This document shows, piece by piece, positions 7,725-16,651 of a stretch of 58,920 nucleotides of DNA. The DNA is taken from assembly GCA_017847875.1 (NCBI GenBank), contig JAGASN010000003.1, forward strand, positions 1 through 58,920, read 5' to 3'. Below the pieces are notes generated by a model. That model was not told the origin of the DNA. It did no database searches and worked only from the letters and a program-made list of their open reading frames with translations. The translations under genes and the position numbers were made by a program. Position 1 is the first letter of the stretch, and each line of letters begins with the position of its first letter. The DNA is from Oscillospiraceae bacterium (lineage in GTDB: Bacteria; Bacillota; Clostridia; Oscillospirales; Ruminococcaceae).

Positions 7725-8570
7725 ATGAAAAACACAGAAAGATTTATAGAGAACATTGAGATAACGAAACTCCATCCTTTTGAGGGGAACCCATACAAAG
7801 TCCGGGACGATTCGGATATGGAAAGTCTTGAAGAAAGCATCGGCGAACAAGGCATTGCAATGCCGCTTTTGGTAAGGCCTTTGGAAAATGCGGAAGGCGA
7901 ATACGAGATAATATCCGGGCACCGCAGACTTTTTGCCGCAAGGCGCCTTGGGCTTAAAGAAGTTCCGGTGATAGTTTATGACATCAGCAGAGAGGACGCT
8001 ATTGTTATGCTGGTGGACAGCAACCTTTTCCGGGAACATGTTCTTCCTTCGGAAAAGGCATTTGCCTACAAAATGAAGCTGGAAGCTATGAATCACAAAG
8101 GCAGGACAACGTGTGGACAAGTTGGCCACAAGTCACGCGACAACATTTCGAAAGACGAAAGCGGACGGCAAATTCAAAGATACATTCGCCTTACACAGCT
8201 TATCGGCGAACTTCTGATACTGGTGGACGAAGGGAAAATCGCGTTCACCCCTGCTGTTGAACTTTCATTTCTGACAGAGCAGGAACAGCGAACTCTGCTT
8301 GAGCATGTTGTGCTCAACGACTGTACTCCTTCCCTTTCTCAGGCGAACCGTATGAAAAAGCTTTCGCAGGAAGGTAAACTCACCGCTGAAGAAATCGGCA
8401 AAATCATGTCCGAGGAAAAGGCGAATCAGAGGGAAATGTTCAAAGTTCCGGTTGCGAAAATCGAAAAATATGTTCCGAAAGCAAACCGGAAACAGCTCGA
8501 AGATTTCGTGCTCAAAGCCTGCGAATACTACGCAAAATACCTCATCAAACAGAAAGAACGAGAACGGTGA
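7725..8570 (+). CDS. ParB/Spo0J-like nuclease-fold protein
   Basis: The N-terminal ParB domain is clear: ENIEITKLHPFEGNPYKVRDD, the GHRRLFAARRLG motif around residues 65-76, and VDSNLFREHVLPSEKA. A central helix-turn-helix-type region and a Lys/Glu-rich C-terminus follow. Proteins of this sort on conjugative elements help partition, transcription or maintenance. It starts six bases after the relaxase stop, with GAGAGAGG as ribosome binding site. A chromosomal ParB is unlikely because it sits among element genes and lacks a ParA partner here. Confidence 0.85.
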   Translation: MKNTERFIENIEITKLHPFEGNPYKVRDDSDMESLEESIGEQGIAMPLLVRPLENAEGEYEIISGHRRLFAARRLGLKEVPVIVYDISREDAIVMLVDSNLFREHVLPSEKAFAYKMKLEAMNHKGRTTCGQVGHKSRDNISKDESGRQIQRYIRLTQLIGELLILVDEGKIAFTPAVELSFLTEQEQRTLLEHVVLNDCTPSLSQANRMKKLSQEGKLTAEEIGKIMSEEKANQREMFKVPVAKIEKYVPKANRKQLEDFVLKACEYYAKYLIKQKERER

Positions 8571-8579
8571 GGTGGGCTT

Positions 8580-8684
8580 ATGCAAGATGAAAAATTTGTT
8601 ATCAAAACCGCCTTAATCTGCATAAGTCCTCCGAAATCTGTTGAAACTAAAAGCAGCGAGGAGAGTGATTTTGTATGGAGATGA
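8580..8684 (+). CDS. Small ORF, 34 aa
   Basis: ATG at 8580 follows GGTGAGGTGGG and encodes a 34-residue peptide beginning MQDEKFVIKTALICISPP. Its stop overlaps the start of the next gene (8675) by 10 nt, as in translational coupling. I recognise no family. It could be only a leader that helps translate the downstream gene. Confidence 0.35.
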   Translation: MQDEKFVIKTALICISPPKSVETKSSEESDFVWR

Positions 8685-8929
8685 ATATCCGAAGCGACCG
8701 AAAACTGGTCGAAATCTGGCTCAGCAATGCGGAAAAATCGAACCCGATAACACGCATGGATATAAACGGCATCTGCGATAAATACAAAAAGCAAAACTAC
8801 CTTGTTGCCGTTTTTGAATCCGGAAGTGAAAATCTTTTCCAAAACACGCTCGACCTTTTGGTTTATAACAGAAAGAGAACCGCGGAAAAAGAGGTCAGGG
8901 AAAGAAAACCGGAATATGCATTGCAGTAA
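8675..8929 (+). CDS. Small conserved mobile-element protein
   Basis: This 84-aa protein lies directly after the ParB-like gene. It is hydrophilic, with the segments RKLVEIWLSNAEKSNP and YLVAVFESGSENLFQNTLD. Proteins of this length and pattern are common beside replication and mobilization genes of clostridial elements, but I cannot name a function. The start is preceded by GAGAGTG. An intrinsic terminator follows directly. Confidence 0.6.
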   Translation: MEMNIRSDRKLVEIWLSNAEKSNPITRMDINGICDKYKKQNYLVAVFESGSENLFQNTLDLLVYNRKRTAEKEVRERKPEYALQ

Positions 8930-8933
8930 AAAT

Positions 8934-8965
8934 GGGGAGGGAACAATTCCCTCCCCTTGTTTTTT
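8934..8965 (+). terminator. Intrinsic terminator
   Basis: GGGGAGGGA (8934-8942) pairs with TCCCTCCCC (8948-8956), followed by TTGTTTTTT. It separates the element maintenance genes from the recombinase. Confidence 0.9.
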
Positions 8966-9037
8966 ATCCGCACATTTGCAAAGTTTTTTTAATTTCTATA
9001 GATTATATCTGTATCAATATATGAAAGGAGAATTGCT

Positions 9038-11194
9038 TTGACAGAACGTTTTGATATCGTCGGGTACGCCCGAATTTCCGTCGATGATGAACTGGATCGG
9101 GACAACGTATCCATCGAAAACCAGAAAGCAATAATCACAGATTACGTCAAAAACCGCTTTCCCGGAAGCACCCTTACTTTTTATGAAGACCGTGACCGTT
9201 CCGGCTATACTTTTGAACAGCGCGAAGGCTATCAGGCAATGCGGAAGGAACTTATCCGCCACCAATATGATATTTTAGTGGTAAAGGATTTTTCCCGTTT
9301 TTCAAGGCGAAACAGCCGCGGCCTTGTGGAACTTGAGGATTTAAGAGATGCGGGAGTCCGCATTATTTCCATCGGCGACGGAATCGACTTTCCGAACGAC
9401 GATGACTGGCTCAAAATCCAGTTCCAGTTTCTTATCAACGAAATGCCGGTAACGGATACCTCAAAGAAAGTCCGCAACGTTATAAAACGCAGGCAGGCGG
9501 ACGGAAAATGGATCTGCGCCGCGCCGTATGGTTATATCGTTAATAAGCGCAAGGAATTCGAAATCGTTCCGACGGAAGCGGAAACAGTCCGCAATATCTT
9601 CGACCTCTATAACAACAAGGGCTGGGGTTATAAAAAAATTGCCAACTACCTTACGGAGCAGGGCATTCCCACTCCGAGAATGGCAACGGCGATACGCAAG
9701 GAACTTGCGGGCGAGGAATGCAAGCTGAAACCGAAAACCGCATGGAGCATTATCACCATTCAGGAAATCCTCGACAACGATTTTTATATCGGCACTTTCC
9801 GCCAAGGAAAATACACCAGGGCAAAAATCAACGGCAAGGACATAAAACGCGATGAGGACGAACACATCGTCATAGAAAACCATCACCAAGCGATTATCGA
9901 TTACCGCACTTTTGCCGCCACAAGGGCGCTTCGGGAAAAACGAAGCACTTCCAACTATCGGGGAAACAAAAAATATTCCAACGATTACACCGGTTTTCTT
10001 GTCTGCGGCGATTGCGGAAACCCGATGTTTTCCATGAGCCGCTCAGATTTGAAACCTGCCTATATCTGCGGAAACTATCAGCGCCGTGGACTTGCCGCCT
10101 GCACTTCCCACCATATCCGGGTGGATAAGCTGGATGAACTTGTGAAAATCTATATCAGGAAACTGATGGATAACTCCACCGAAATCCTTGAAAAGCTGAA
10201 CGAGGAACTGGATAAAGAAACCGATGATATTGCAGAAACCGAAAACAGCGCAGATAATCTTGCGGAAGTTCTCGACAGCCTTTATGAGGAACTGAAAATC
10301 ACAAAACGGCAAAGGGTGCGCGATATTCTCAAACACCCGGAGCAGGAAGCTTTGCTTTCCGAAACTTATGACGAAATGGAGGAGGAACTGCAAAGCAAAA
10401 TCAAAGGACTGAATCACCAGATTGAAATGCTTTCGGATAAGCGGAACACTATAATTCAGGTGAACCGCACCGCAAAAACCTCCATCGAGGTTTTTGAAGA
10501 TATACTCAAAAAAGAGAAACTGGAGCGGAACGACCTTGAACTGCTGATAGACCAGATAAAGGTTTACGAAAACCGAATTGAGCTGAAACTCAAGCCGGAT
10601 ATTGATTCCATTCTCCGAAGCAACGTAAGCGAAGAGAAGGAACTGACCAACGAAGAAATAGAAGCACTTTTGCGAGAAACATTAGTTCAGACCGCCCAAA
10701 AGCGCAAAAACAGGGAATTTTCTATTGATGTTATCTGTGACGGCGACCCTCTTGAAATTTTCACCGATAACGAAGGCGGAGTGATTTTTAAAAAATATTC
10801 TCCCATAGGTGAACTTTCTTCCTTTGCGGGCCAGTATGCGGAAGTGCTTTATAAAGTGGGCGGGTGCCCGGTTTTGATTTGTGACAGGGACAGCGTTGTT
10901 TCCGCCGCCGGAATTCCGAAAAAGGAGGTCCTTGAGCGAAGAGTTACCCCAATGCTGGAAGACCTTATGGAACGCAGAGCGGTTTACAGCAGAACCGGTG
11001 CTTCCGGCGAAAATCTTCTTTTTCCGGTGGAGGGAATTGACAAAGCGGCTCTTTCCGCCGCGGCAATCATCGCCGCAGGCGATGTTTGCGGCGCGGTTGT
11101 TTATCTTTCCGACGGAAGAGAAAAAGCCGGCGAAGCGGAAACAAAGCTTGTTTCCGCCGCGGCAAATTTCCTAGGAAAACAGATGGAAGAATGA
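9038..11194 (+). CDS. Large serine recombinase fused in frame to the SpoVT C-terminus
   Basis: The start is TTG at 9038, with AAAGGAG seven bases upstream. Residues 1-150 form the resolvase catalytic domain (GYARISVDDE, with the nucleophile Ser in YARIS, and VKDFSRFSRR). A recombinase domain follows (APYGYIVNKRKEFEIVPTEA), then a zinc ribbon (CGDCGNPM ... CGNYQRRG) and a long coiled coil. This is a TndX-like integrase of normal size, about 570 residues. From residue 569 (GDPLEIFTDNEGGVIFKKYS) to 718 the protein is the SpoVT GAF-type C-terminal region instead of ending. This marks the attachment site: integration has joined the recombinase to the host gene. Confidence 0.9.
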   Translation: MTERFDIVGYARISVDDELDRDNVSIENQKAIITDYVKNRFPGSTLTFYEDRDRSGYTFEQREGYQAMRKELIRHQYDILVVKDFSRFSRRNSRGLVELEDLRDAGVRIISIGDGIDFPNDDDWLKIQFQFLINEMPVTDTSKKVRNVIKRRQADGKWICAAPYGYIVNKRKEFEIVPTEAETVRNIFDLYNNKGWGYKKIANYLTEQGIPTPRMATAIRKELAGEECKLKPKTAWSIITIQEILDNDFYIGTFRQGKYTRAKINGKDIKRDEDEHIVIENHHQAIIDYRTFAATRALREKRSTSNYRGNKKYSNDYTGFLVCGDCGNPMFSMSRSDLKPAYICGNYQRRGLAACTSHHIRVDKLDELVKIYIRKLMDNSTEILEKLNEELDKETDDIAETENSADNLAEVLDSLYEELKITKRQRVRDILKHPEQEALLSETYDEMEEELQSKIKGLNHQIEMLSDKRNTIIQVNRTAKTSIEVFEDILKKEKLERNDLELLIDQIKVYENRIELKLKPDIDSILRSNVSEEKELTNEEIEALLRETLVQTAQKRKNREFSIDVICDGDPLEIFTDNEGGVIFKKYSPIGELSSFAGQYAEVLYKVGGCPVLICDRDSVVSAAGIPKKEVLERRVTPMLEDLMERRAVYSRTGASGENLLFPVEGIDKAALSAAAIIAAGDVCGAVVYLSDGREKAGEAETKLVSAAANFLGKQMEE
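10742..11194 (+). pseudogene. spoVT: spoVT 3' part (attR side of the element)
   Basis: This stretch encodes SpoVT from the middle of its AbrB-type DNA-binding domain (GDPLEIFTD, near residue 29 of the roughly 178-aa family) through the whole GAF-like domain, ending FLGKQME. It lacks the first ~28 residues (the MKATGIVRRIDDLGRVVIPK-like start), which were not found in the window. SpoVT regulates sigma-G genes in the forespore. The part here can be made only as the tail of the recombinase. Excision of the element would be expected to restore an intact spoVT. Confidence 0.8.
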
Positions 11195-11276
11195 TAAACT
11201 ATTTTAAAATATTATAATATTAAATATATAAAATATAAGGCCGAAATTTGAAAAATGGCTTTATAATGCGGAAAAC

Positions 11277-11308
11277 AAAAAGCGGAAGGCTCTGCCTTCC
11301 GCTTTTTG
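11277..11308. terminator. Bidirectional intrinsic terminator
   Basis: AGCGGAAGG pairs with CCTTCCGCT and is flanked by A- and T-runs. It lies between the recombinase-spoVT fusion and the convergent small gene at 11329. Confidence 0.85.
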
Positions 11309-11328
11309 CTTTGTTTTTTAATTTCTTA

Positions 11329-11556
11329 TTAAAGAAAACCTTCGGTTTTGCTGTAAGGGCACCATGCTCTTACTTCGATGATGTTGTTGCAGTCCTCATC
11401 GGTTGCGCGGACATAAAAACTGTTCTGCCAGCCAAAGGGATCGGGCTGTTCAAGCGGGTCATAAGCATGAACAACGTAGTAACCGTTGTCGTCCTTATAA
11501 GCTCCGTCTTCGATCATGTTATATTTTTTTCCCTGGAATGTAATTTCTTTGCGCAT
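11329..11556 (-). CDS. Small hypothetical protein, 75 aa
   Basis: The protein begins MRKEITFQGKKYNMIEDG and ends CPYSKTEGFL. It is acidic and rich in Tyr and Asp, with no signal or membrane segment. The ATG at 11556 has GGAGGC nine bases upstream. I recognise no domain. It lies beyond the spoVT remnant and is probably an ordinary chromosomal gene. Confidence 0.7.
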   Translation of the reverse strand: MRKEITFQGKKYNMIEDGAYKDDNGYYVVHAYDPLEQPDPFGWQNSFYVRATDEDCNNIIEVRAWCPYSKTEGFL

Positions 11557-11661
11557 TTTTCTATGCCTCCGATATTTTACTAATGATAGAATACTATAAA
11601 ATTAAAATTAAATCAATAGTTTTTTGTTTTTTTACAAAAGTGTAAATTTTTATGACAACTA

Positions 11662-11722
11662 TTGAATAATTTAAAAAGGTGAATTATAATTGTTGGATGT
11701 GAAACAGTTTCAAAACCAACAA
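11662..11722 (+). promoter_or_regulatory. Promoter and palindromic operator for the MarR-ABC operon
   Basis: TTGAAT (11662-11667) and TATAAT (11685-11690) are 17 bp apart. Immediately downstream, 11690-11722 is an imperfect palindrome centred on 11706, with 14 of 16 positions paired; its core is TGAAACAGTTTCA. Its location over the expected start site fits autorepression by the MarR protein encoded next. Confidence 0.7.
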
Positions 11723-11741
11723 CATTTCAGGAGGAACAATT

Positions 11742-12191
11742 ATGTGTGAAAGATATTATATAAATACCGAGCTTCGAATTCTTTCCCGCAACATAAACAA
11801 TTATTTCATAAATTATGGAAATAATAAAAAGGTCGATAAAATGACCGGTTCCGGCGCATGGATAATTGCATATATCGCGGAAAACGGTTATCGCGATGTT
11901 TTCCAGCGTGACCTTGAAAAGGAATTTGACATAACCCGTTCCACCGCTTCAAAAAACGTCGATCTTCTCGTTGAAAACGGTTTTATCGTAAGAACTCCGG
12001 TGGATTATGATGCGCGCCTTAAAAAGCTTGTTCTTACCGAAAAAGCAAAAGAAGTTTTTAAGATAATGCGGAGCGACAGAGCAACTCTTGAGGAACAGAT
12101 GCTCCGGGGCTTTTCTGATGAAGAAAAAAAACAGCTCCGGGGTTTTTTAAAACGCCTTGCCTCAAATCTTGATACGGAGGAGGACCTTTGA
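11742..12191 (+). CDS. MarR-family transcriptional regulator
   Basis: This 149-aa protein has the winged-helix pattern of MarR: QRDLEKEFDITRSTASKNVDLLVENGFIVR (recognition helix and turn), then the wing TPVDYDARLKKLVLTEKA. AGGAGG precedes the ATG. Its stop overlaps the start of the first ABC half-transporter (TGATG). MarR proteins next to exporters usually repress them until a drug or toxic metabolite binds, and the palindrome at 11690-11722 is the likely operator. Confidence 0.9.
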   Translation: MCERYYINTELRILSRNINNYFINYGNNKKVDKMTGSGAWIIAYIAENGYRDVFQRDLEKEFDITRSTASKNVDLLVENGFIVRTPVDYDARLKKLVLTEKAKEVFKIMRSDRATLEEQMLRGFSDEEKKQLRGFLKRLASNLDTEEDL

Positions 12192-13942
12192 TGTTAAAAC
12201 GCCTTGCAAAATGTATCCGGGAATATAAGCTTCCATCGTTCCTTTCGGCTTTGTTTGTGAGCCTTGAGGTTGTAATGGAAGTTCTTATTCCTTTTGAAAT
12301 GGCGGATATGCTCGACCACGGAATCAACGCCGGTGATATGGATTTTGTTATCCAAAGCGGAATCAGACTTGTAATTTTCGCAAGCCTTGTAATCCTTTTC
12401 GGAAATCTTGCCGGAAGAGCGGCTTCCACCGCCGCCTGCGGTTTCGGAAAAAACCTCCGTCACGATATGTATTATAATATCCAGAATTTCTCCTTTTCAA
12501 ACATAGATAAATTTTCCACCTCGAGCCTTATCACAAGAATGACCACCGACGTTCAGAACGTTCAGCAGGCATATCTTATGCTTGTTCGAACCGCCTTCCG
12601 TTCGCCGATTATGATGGTTTTTTCAACGGTTTTTGCATTCAGGATATATCCGAAGCTTGCAATCGTTTTTGTTGCCTGCCTTCCGATACTTATGGGCGGA
12701 CTTTATTTTATTATGACGAAGACCCACCCGATTTTCAAAAGGGTTTTCAAAACCTATGACCGCCTTAACAGAACCGTTCAGGAAAATCTCCGCGGAATCC
12801 GCGTTGTAAAATCCTTTATCCGCGAAGACCATGAATCGGAAAAATTTGACGAAACTTCCGAATCCATCCGCAGAGATTTTACCAGGGCGGAACAGAACAT
12901 CGCCTGGAACGCGCCTCTTATGCAAAGCTGTTCCTATGCCTGCATGCTCCTTGTTTCCTGGCTTGGCGCAAAGGCAATAATCGCCTCCGGAAACAACCCG
13001 GATCTCGGCCTTACCACCGGTATGCTCATGAGCCTTATAACTTATTCCATGCAGATCCTTATGAGCGTTATGATGATTTCCGTTATTTTTGTTATGATAA
13101 CAATTTCAAGGGAAAGCGCCGAACGAATCTGCGAAGTTCTTAATGAAGAAAGCAACCTTAAAAACAATGAGCACCCGGTTTTTGAAATTCCGGACGGAAG
13201 CGTAAAATTTGAGCACGTAACTTTCCGCTATTCGGAAAAGGCTGATAAAAACGTGCTCAATGACATTTGCCTTGAAATAAAATCCGGTGAAACCGTCGGA
13301 ATCCTCGGCGGAACCGGTTCTTCAAAATCCACCCTTGTTCAGATGATTCCCCGCCTCTATGACGCAACGGAAGGTTCCGTGCTCGTCGGCGGAAAAGACG
13401 TTCGGGAATATGACCTTGAAGCCCTTCGCGACAGCGTTGCAATGGTGCTCCAAAAGAACGTTCTCTTTTCCGGAACTGTTCGTGAGAACCTCCTTTGGGG
13501 AAATGAGCACGCAACTCAGGAAGAAATTGAGCACGCCTGCGAACTTGCTCAGGCGGCGCCTTTCATAAACGAAATGCCCGAAAAATATGAGACCTATATT
13601 GAACAGGGCGGCGCAAACGTTTCCGGCGGACAGAAACAGCGCCTTTGCATCGCAAGAGCGCTTCTCAAAAAACCGAAAATTCTTATTCTCGATGATTCAA
13701 CAAGCGCAGTCGATACAAAAACCGATGCTCTTATACGCAAGGCTTTTGCGGAAGAAATTCCCGATACCACAAAAATCATAATTGCCCAGCGCGTCGCTTC
13801 CGTTATGGATTCGGATAAAATAATTATTCTCGATGCGGGAAAAATCGTCGCAATGGGAACCCATGAAGAACTTATGGAAACAAGCGAAATTTACCGCGAA
13901 ACCTATGAATCCCAGATGAAAGGAGGACTTTCTGATGAATGA
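12191..13942 (+). CDS. ABC exporter half-transporter, degenerate-site subunit
   Basis: An N-terminal six-helix membrane domain (about residues 15-300) is followed by an ATPase domain. Walker A is GGTGSSKST, with Ser replacing the usual Gly before Lys; the signature is VSGGQ. Walker B is LILDDSTSAVD, with Asp where the catalytic Glu normally sits. This is the pattern of the degenerate partner in heterodimeric type IV exporters such as BmrC/D or YheI/H. The ATG at 12191 overlaps the marR stop, and the next gene overlaps by 8 nt. The substrate is unknown; a drug or lipid-like compound is likely. Confidence 0.9.
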   Translation: MLKRLAKCIREYKLPSFLSALFVSLEVVMEVLIPFEMADMLDHGINAGDMDFVIQSGIRLVIFASLVILFGNLAGRAASTAACGFGKNLRHDMYYNIQNFSFSNIDKFSTSSLITRMTTDVQNVQQAYLMLVRTAFRSPIMMVFSTVFAFRIYPKLAIVFVACLPILMGGLYFIMTKTHPIFKRVFKTYDRLNRTVQENLRGIRVVKSFIREDHESEKFDETSESIRRDFTRAEQNIAWNAPLMQSCSYACMLLVSWLGAKAIIASGNNPDLGLTTGMLMSLITYSMQILMSVMMISVIFVMITISRESAERICEVLNEESNLKNNEHPVFEIPDGSVKFEHVTFRYSEKADKNVLNDICLEIKSGETVGILGGTGSSKSTLVQMIPRLYDATEGSVLVGGKDVREYDLEALRDSVAMVLQKNVLFSGTVRENLLWGNEHATQEEIEHACELAQAAPFINEMPEKYETYIEQGGANVSGGQKQRLCIARALLKKPKILILDDSTSAVDTKTDALIRKAFAEEIPDTTKIIIAQRVASVMDSDKIIILDAGKIVAMGTHEELMETSEIYRETYESQMKGGLSDE

Positions 13943-15842
13943 TAAAAAAATTCCCGCAAAAAAGCCCTCTCTTGATATGGTGACCATAAAAAGGCTTCTT
14001 TCCTATTTCAGAAACTACCGCGTTTCGATGGTTTTTGTTTTCCTTTGTATAATTCTTTCAACCGCCGCAAGCGTAGCTTCTTCTCTTTTTATAAAAACCC
14101 TTATTGATGATTATATAACTCCCCTTGTCGGCGTTCAGAACCCGGATTTTTCCTCCCTTATCGCCGCAATTTTCGGAATGGCTGTGCTTTATCTCACCGG
14201 AATTTTTTCTTCCCTTTTCTATAACCGCACCATGGCGAAAGTTTCCCAGAACATTTTGAAGGATATCCGTTCCTCAATGTTCCGCCATATGCAGCGCCTT
14301 CCGATAAAATATTTTGATACCCACAGCCACGGCGACGTTATGAGTTACTACACAAACGATGCGGACGCCCTTCGCCAGATGCTTTCCCAAAGTATTCCCC
14401 AGGTTATCCAATCGCTTCTTTCCATAACCTTCGTCTTTGTTTCAATGCTTATCCAAAGCGTCTGGCTCACAATTTTCGTCCTTATCTTCACTTTCTTTAT
14501 GATGAAGCTCCTCGGAAAAATAACCGGAAAATCCGGCCACTATTTTATGGAGGCCCAGCGCTCCATTGCCGGAATGAACGGCTATATTGAGGAAATGATA
14601 AACGGCCAGAAAGTTGTTAAAGTTTTTAACCACGAAGAAAAGGCGAAAGAGGCTTTTGACGGAAAAAACACCGACCTTTGCAATAACGCAACCAACGCAA
14701 ACAAGCTTGCGAACACCCTTATGCCGCTTATGAACGGTCTCGGATTTTTCCTCTATGTAATAATCGCGATAATAGGCGGCTATCTTGCTCTTTCGGGACT
14801 TCCGAACCTCACCCTTTTCGGAATGGGAACTCTCACTCTCGGTACTATCGCTTCCTTCCTCCAGCTTTCAAGAAGCTTCTGCCAGCCGATAGGCAACGTT
14901 TCTAACCAGATAAACTCCGTAATAATGGCTGTTGCCGGCGCAAAGAGGATTTTTGAATTTATCGACGAACCTATCGAAGATAACAGCGGAAAAGTAACCC
15001 TTGTCAACATGACAATGAAAAACGGCGTTATCGAAGAAACGGACGAACGCACCGAGCAATGGGCATGGAAAATTCCCAAAGAGGACGGAACTTTTGAATT
15101 CCGCGAACTTCAGGGCGGTGTCCGTCTTGAAAACGTTGACTTTTCCTATGTTCCCGGAAAGCGTGTTCTCCACGACGTTTCGTTCTATGCGGAACCGGGA
15201 CAGAAAGTTGCCCTTGTTGGCGCAACCGGCGCAGGAAAAACCACCATTACGAACCTCATCAACCATTTTTACGATATTGAAAACGGCGTTATCACCTATG
15301 ACGGAATCAATATCCGCGATATAAACAAAGATGACCTCCGCCGCTCAATGGGCGTTGTTCTCCAGGACGTAAACCTCTTCACCGGAACGGTTATGGAAAA
15401 CCTCCGTTACGGAAGACCCGACGCAACCGATGAGGAATGTATCGCCGCGGCACAGCTTGCGGATGCGGATTCCTTTATCCGTATGCTTCCGGAAGGATAC
15501 AACACCGTTCTCGAAGGCGACGGAAGCGGTCTTTCCCAGGGTCAGCGCCAGCTTATTTCCATCGCAAGGGCGGCAGTTGCCGATCCGCCGGTTATGATAC
15601 TCGACGAGGCAACCTCCTCCATCGATACCCGAACCGAGGCAATAGTTCAGCGCGGAATGGACGCTCTTATGTACGGAAGAACCGTTTTTGTAATTGCCCA
15701 CCGCCTTTCCACCGTTCAGAACTCCGACGTAATCATGGTTCTTGACCACGGAAGAATTATCGAACGCGGAAGCCACGATAAGCTCATCGAACAAAAGGGA
15801 ACTTATTACCGTCTTTATACCGGTGCTTTTGAACTGGATTAA
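13935..15842 (+). CDS. ABC exporter half-transporter, catalytic subunit
   Basis: This 635-aa partner of the preceding gene has an N-terminal membrane domain. Its ATPase has canonical motifs: Walker A GATGAGKTT, signature LSQGQ and Walker B MILDEATSSID, with the catalytic Glu present. An insert of about 30 residues rich in Glu and Lys lies between the membrane and ATPase domains, as in the larger partner of such pairs. The gene ends the operon at a strong terminator. The two products should form one exporter with a single fully active ATP site. Confidence 0.9.
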   Translation: MNDKKIPAKKPSLDMVTIKRLLSYFRNYRVSMVFVFLCIILSTAASVASSLFIKTLIDDYITPLVGVQNPDFSSLIAAIFGMAVLYLTGIFSSLFYNRTMAKVSQNILKDIRSSMFRHMQRLPIKYFDTHSHGDVMSYYTNDADALRQMLSQSIPQVIQSLLSITFVFVSMLIQSVWLTIFVLIFTFFMMKLLGKITGKSGHYFMEAQRSIAGMNGYIEEMINGQKVVKVFNHEEKAKEAFDGKNTDLCNNATNANKLANTLMPLMNGLGFFLYVIIAIIGGYLALSGLPNLTLFGMGTLTLGTIASFLQLSRSFCQPIGNVSNQINSVIMAVAGAKRIFEFIDEPIEDNSGKVTLVNMTMKNGVIEETDERTEQWAWKIPKEDGTFEFRELQGGVRLENVDFSYVPGKRVLHDVSFYAEPGQKVALVGATGAGKTTITNLINHFYDIENGVITYDGINIRDINKDDLRRSMGVVLQDVNLFTGTVMENLRYGRPDATDEECIAAAQLADADSFIRMLPEGYNTVLEGDGSGLSQGQRQLISIARAAVADPPVMILDEATSSIDTRTEAIVQRGMDALMYGRTVFVIAHRLSTVQNSDVIMVLDHGRIIERGSHDKLIEQKGTYYRLYTGAFELD

Positions 15843-15848
15843 AATTAA

Positions 15849-15880
15849 AAAAAGAGCTTTCGGAAGAAAGCTCTTTTTTT
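15849..15880 (+). terminator. Intrinsic terminator of the MarR-ABC operon
   Basis: AGAGCTTT (15853-15860) pairs with AAAGCTCT (15867-15874), followed by a T-run. Confidence 0.9.
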
Positions 15881-15952
15881 GTTGTTCAAATTCTGTTGAT
15901 GACAAAGCGAAAAAAAGATGATAGAATATAAAAGGAAAAGGAGGCGGTTTTT

Positions 15953-16447
15953 ATGAAAGAAAACTGGAAAAACGAAATTCCCGCGGCGGTTTTTGCCGGA
16001 ATTCTCTGCGGAGTAATCTGCCTTTTGGGGCTTCTTTTCATCGCTCCGGAAAGATGGTATCTTTCCTTTGTTGTGGCTGTTTTTATGGGCGGCGTGGTCT
16101 GGTATAAATCCGCTTCCGACCGGAAGAAAAATTCCGGAAAGTTTGAGCGGGACGAACATCTCATAGATTTCCCCTATATCTATTCCGCTGCCGGATATCT
16201 CCGGGGAGATTCCGACCGGGACGCAAAATTCTTTTTCGGCGAAGAAAAAATCGGCGTTCTTTATTATAAAAACGTAAGACCGCTTACGGAAGAATTTGAA
16301 AAAAGCAGGATAAAAGCCGGCTATTTTGACCGCTGCGGCTGGTTTTCGATAATAATTGAAGGCGAAAAAAGAAGAATCGTTATTCCCAAAGGCGAAGCGG
16401 AAAAAGCGGCGGAAATTCTCGGAGTTATCCTTGGCGAAAAAGATTGA
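15953..16447 (+). CDS. Hypothetical membrane protein, 164 aa
   Basis: Two hydrophobic segments near the N-terminus (AAVFAGILCGVICLLGLLFI and LSFVVAVFMGGVVW) are followed by a soluble domain of about 110 residues, mostly beta-like, that includes GWFSIIIEGEKRRIVIPKGE. AGGAGG precedes the ATG. The pattern resembles small PH-domain-like membrane proteins, but I cannot identify the family with certainty. It appears to be a single-gene unit between the ABC operon and the pyr leader. Confidence 0.7.
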   Translation: MKENWKNEIPAAVFAGILCGVICLLGLLFIAPERWYLSFVVAVFMGGVVWYKSASDRKKNSGKFERDEHLIDFPYIYSAAGYLRGDSDRDAKFFFGEEKIGVLYYKNVRPLTEEFEKSRIKAGYFDRCGWFSIIIEGEKRRIVIPKGEAEKAAEILGVILGEKD

Positions 16448-16478
16448 AAAAAAGAACTTTTTTGCCGGCTTTGTTCCC

Positions 16479-16507
16479 TTGACACGCAATTTATATTATG
16501 ATATTAT
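16479..16507 (+). promoter_or_regulatory. Promoter of the pyr operon
   Basis: TTGACA (16479-16484) and TATTAT (16502-16507) are separated by 17 bp. The leader before pyrC is about 160 nt. Confidence 0.75.
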
Positions 16508-16530
16508 ATAAAAAATAAATCTTTAAAAGA

Positions 16531-16651
16531 CGATACAGAGAGATCGGCAAGATTGTATATATGTTGTTCTGGCGCTTTGCATAATTAATTGCGGTGCCGT
16601 AATTTTTGTATGCATTCCGCCGGCGAATTCTGTTCGCCTGCGGATTTTTTG
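16531..16651 (+). promoter_or_regulatory. pyr leader with PyrR-type loop and attenuator
   Basis: CAGAGA (16536-16541) fits the conserved terminal loop CNGNGA of PyrR-binding RNA, closed by GAT/ATC. Further on, CCGCCGGCGAA (16617-16627) pairs with TTCGCCTGCGG (16633-16643) with one mismatch, and ATTTTTTGTTTT follows. This intrinsic terminator lies just before the pyrC ribosome binding site. The layout is that of PyrR-dependent attenuation by uridine nucleotides. The flanking stem matches the consensus imperfectly, and no pyrR is in the window. Confidence 0.6.

Noticed and set aside
8098..8160. Possible second gene start inside the ParB-like gene
   Set aside because: The ParB frame is continuous and shows conserved sequence on both sides.
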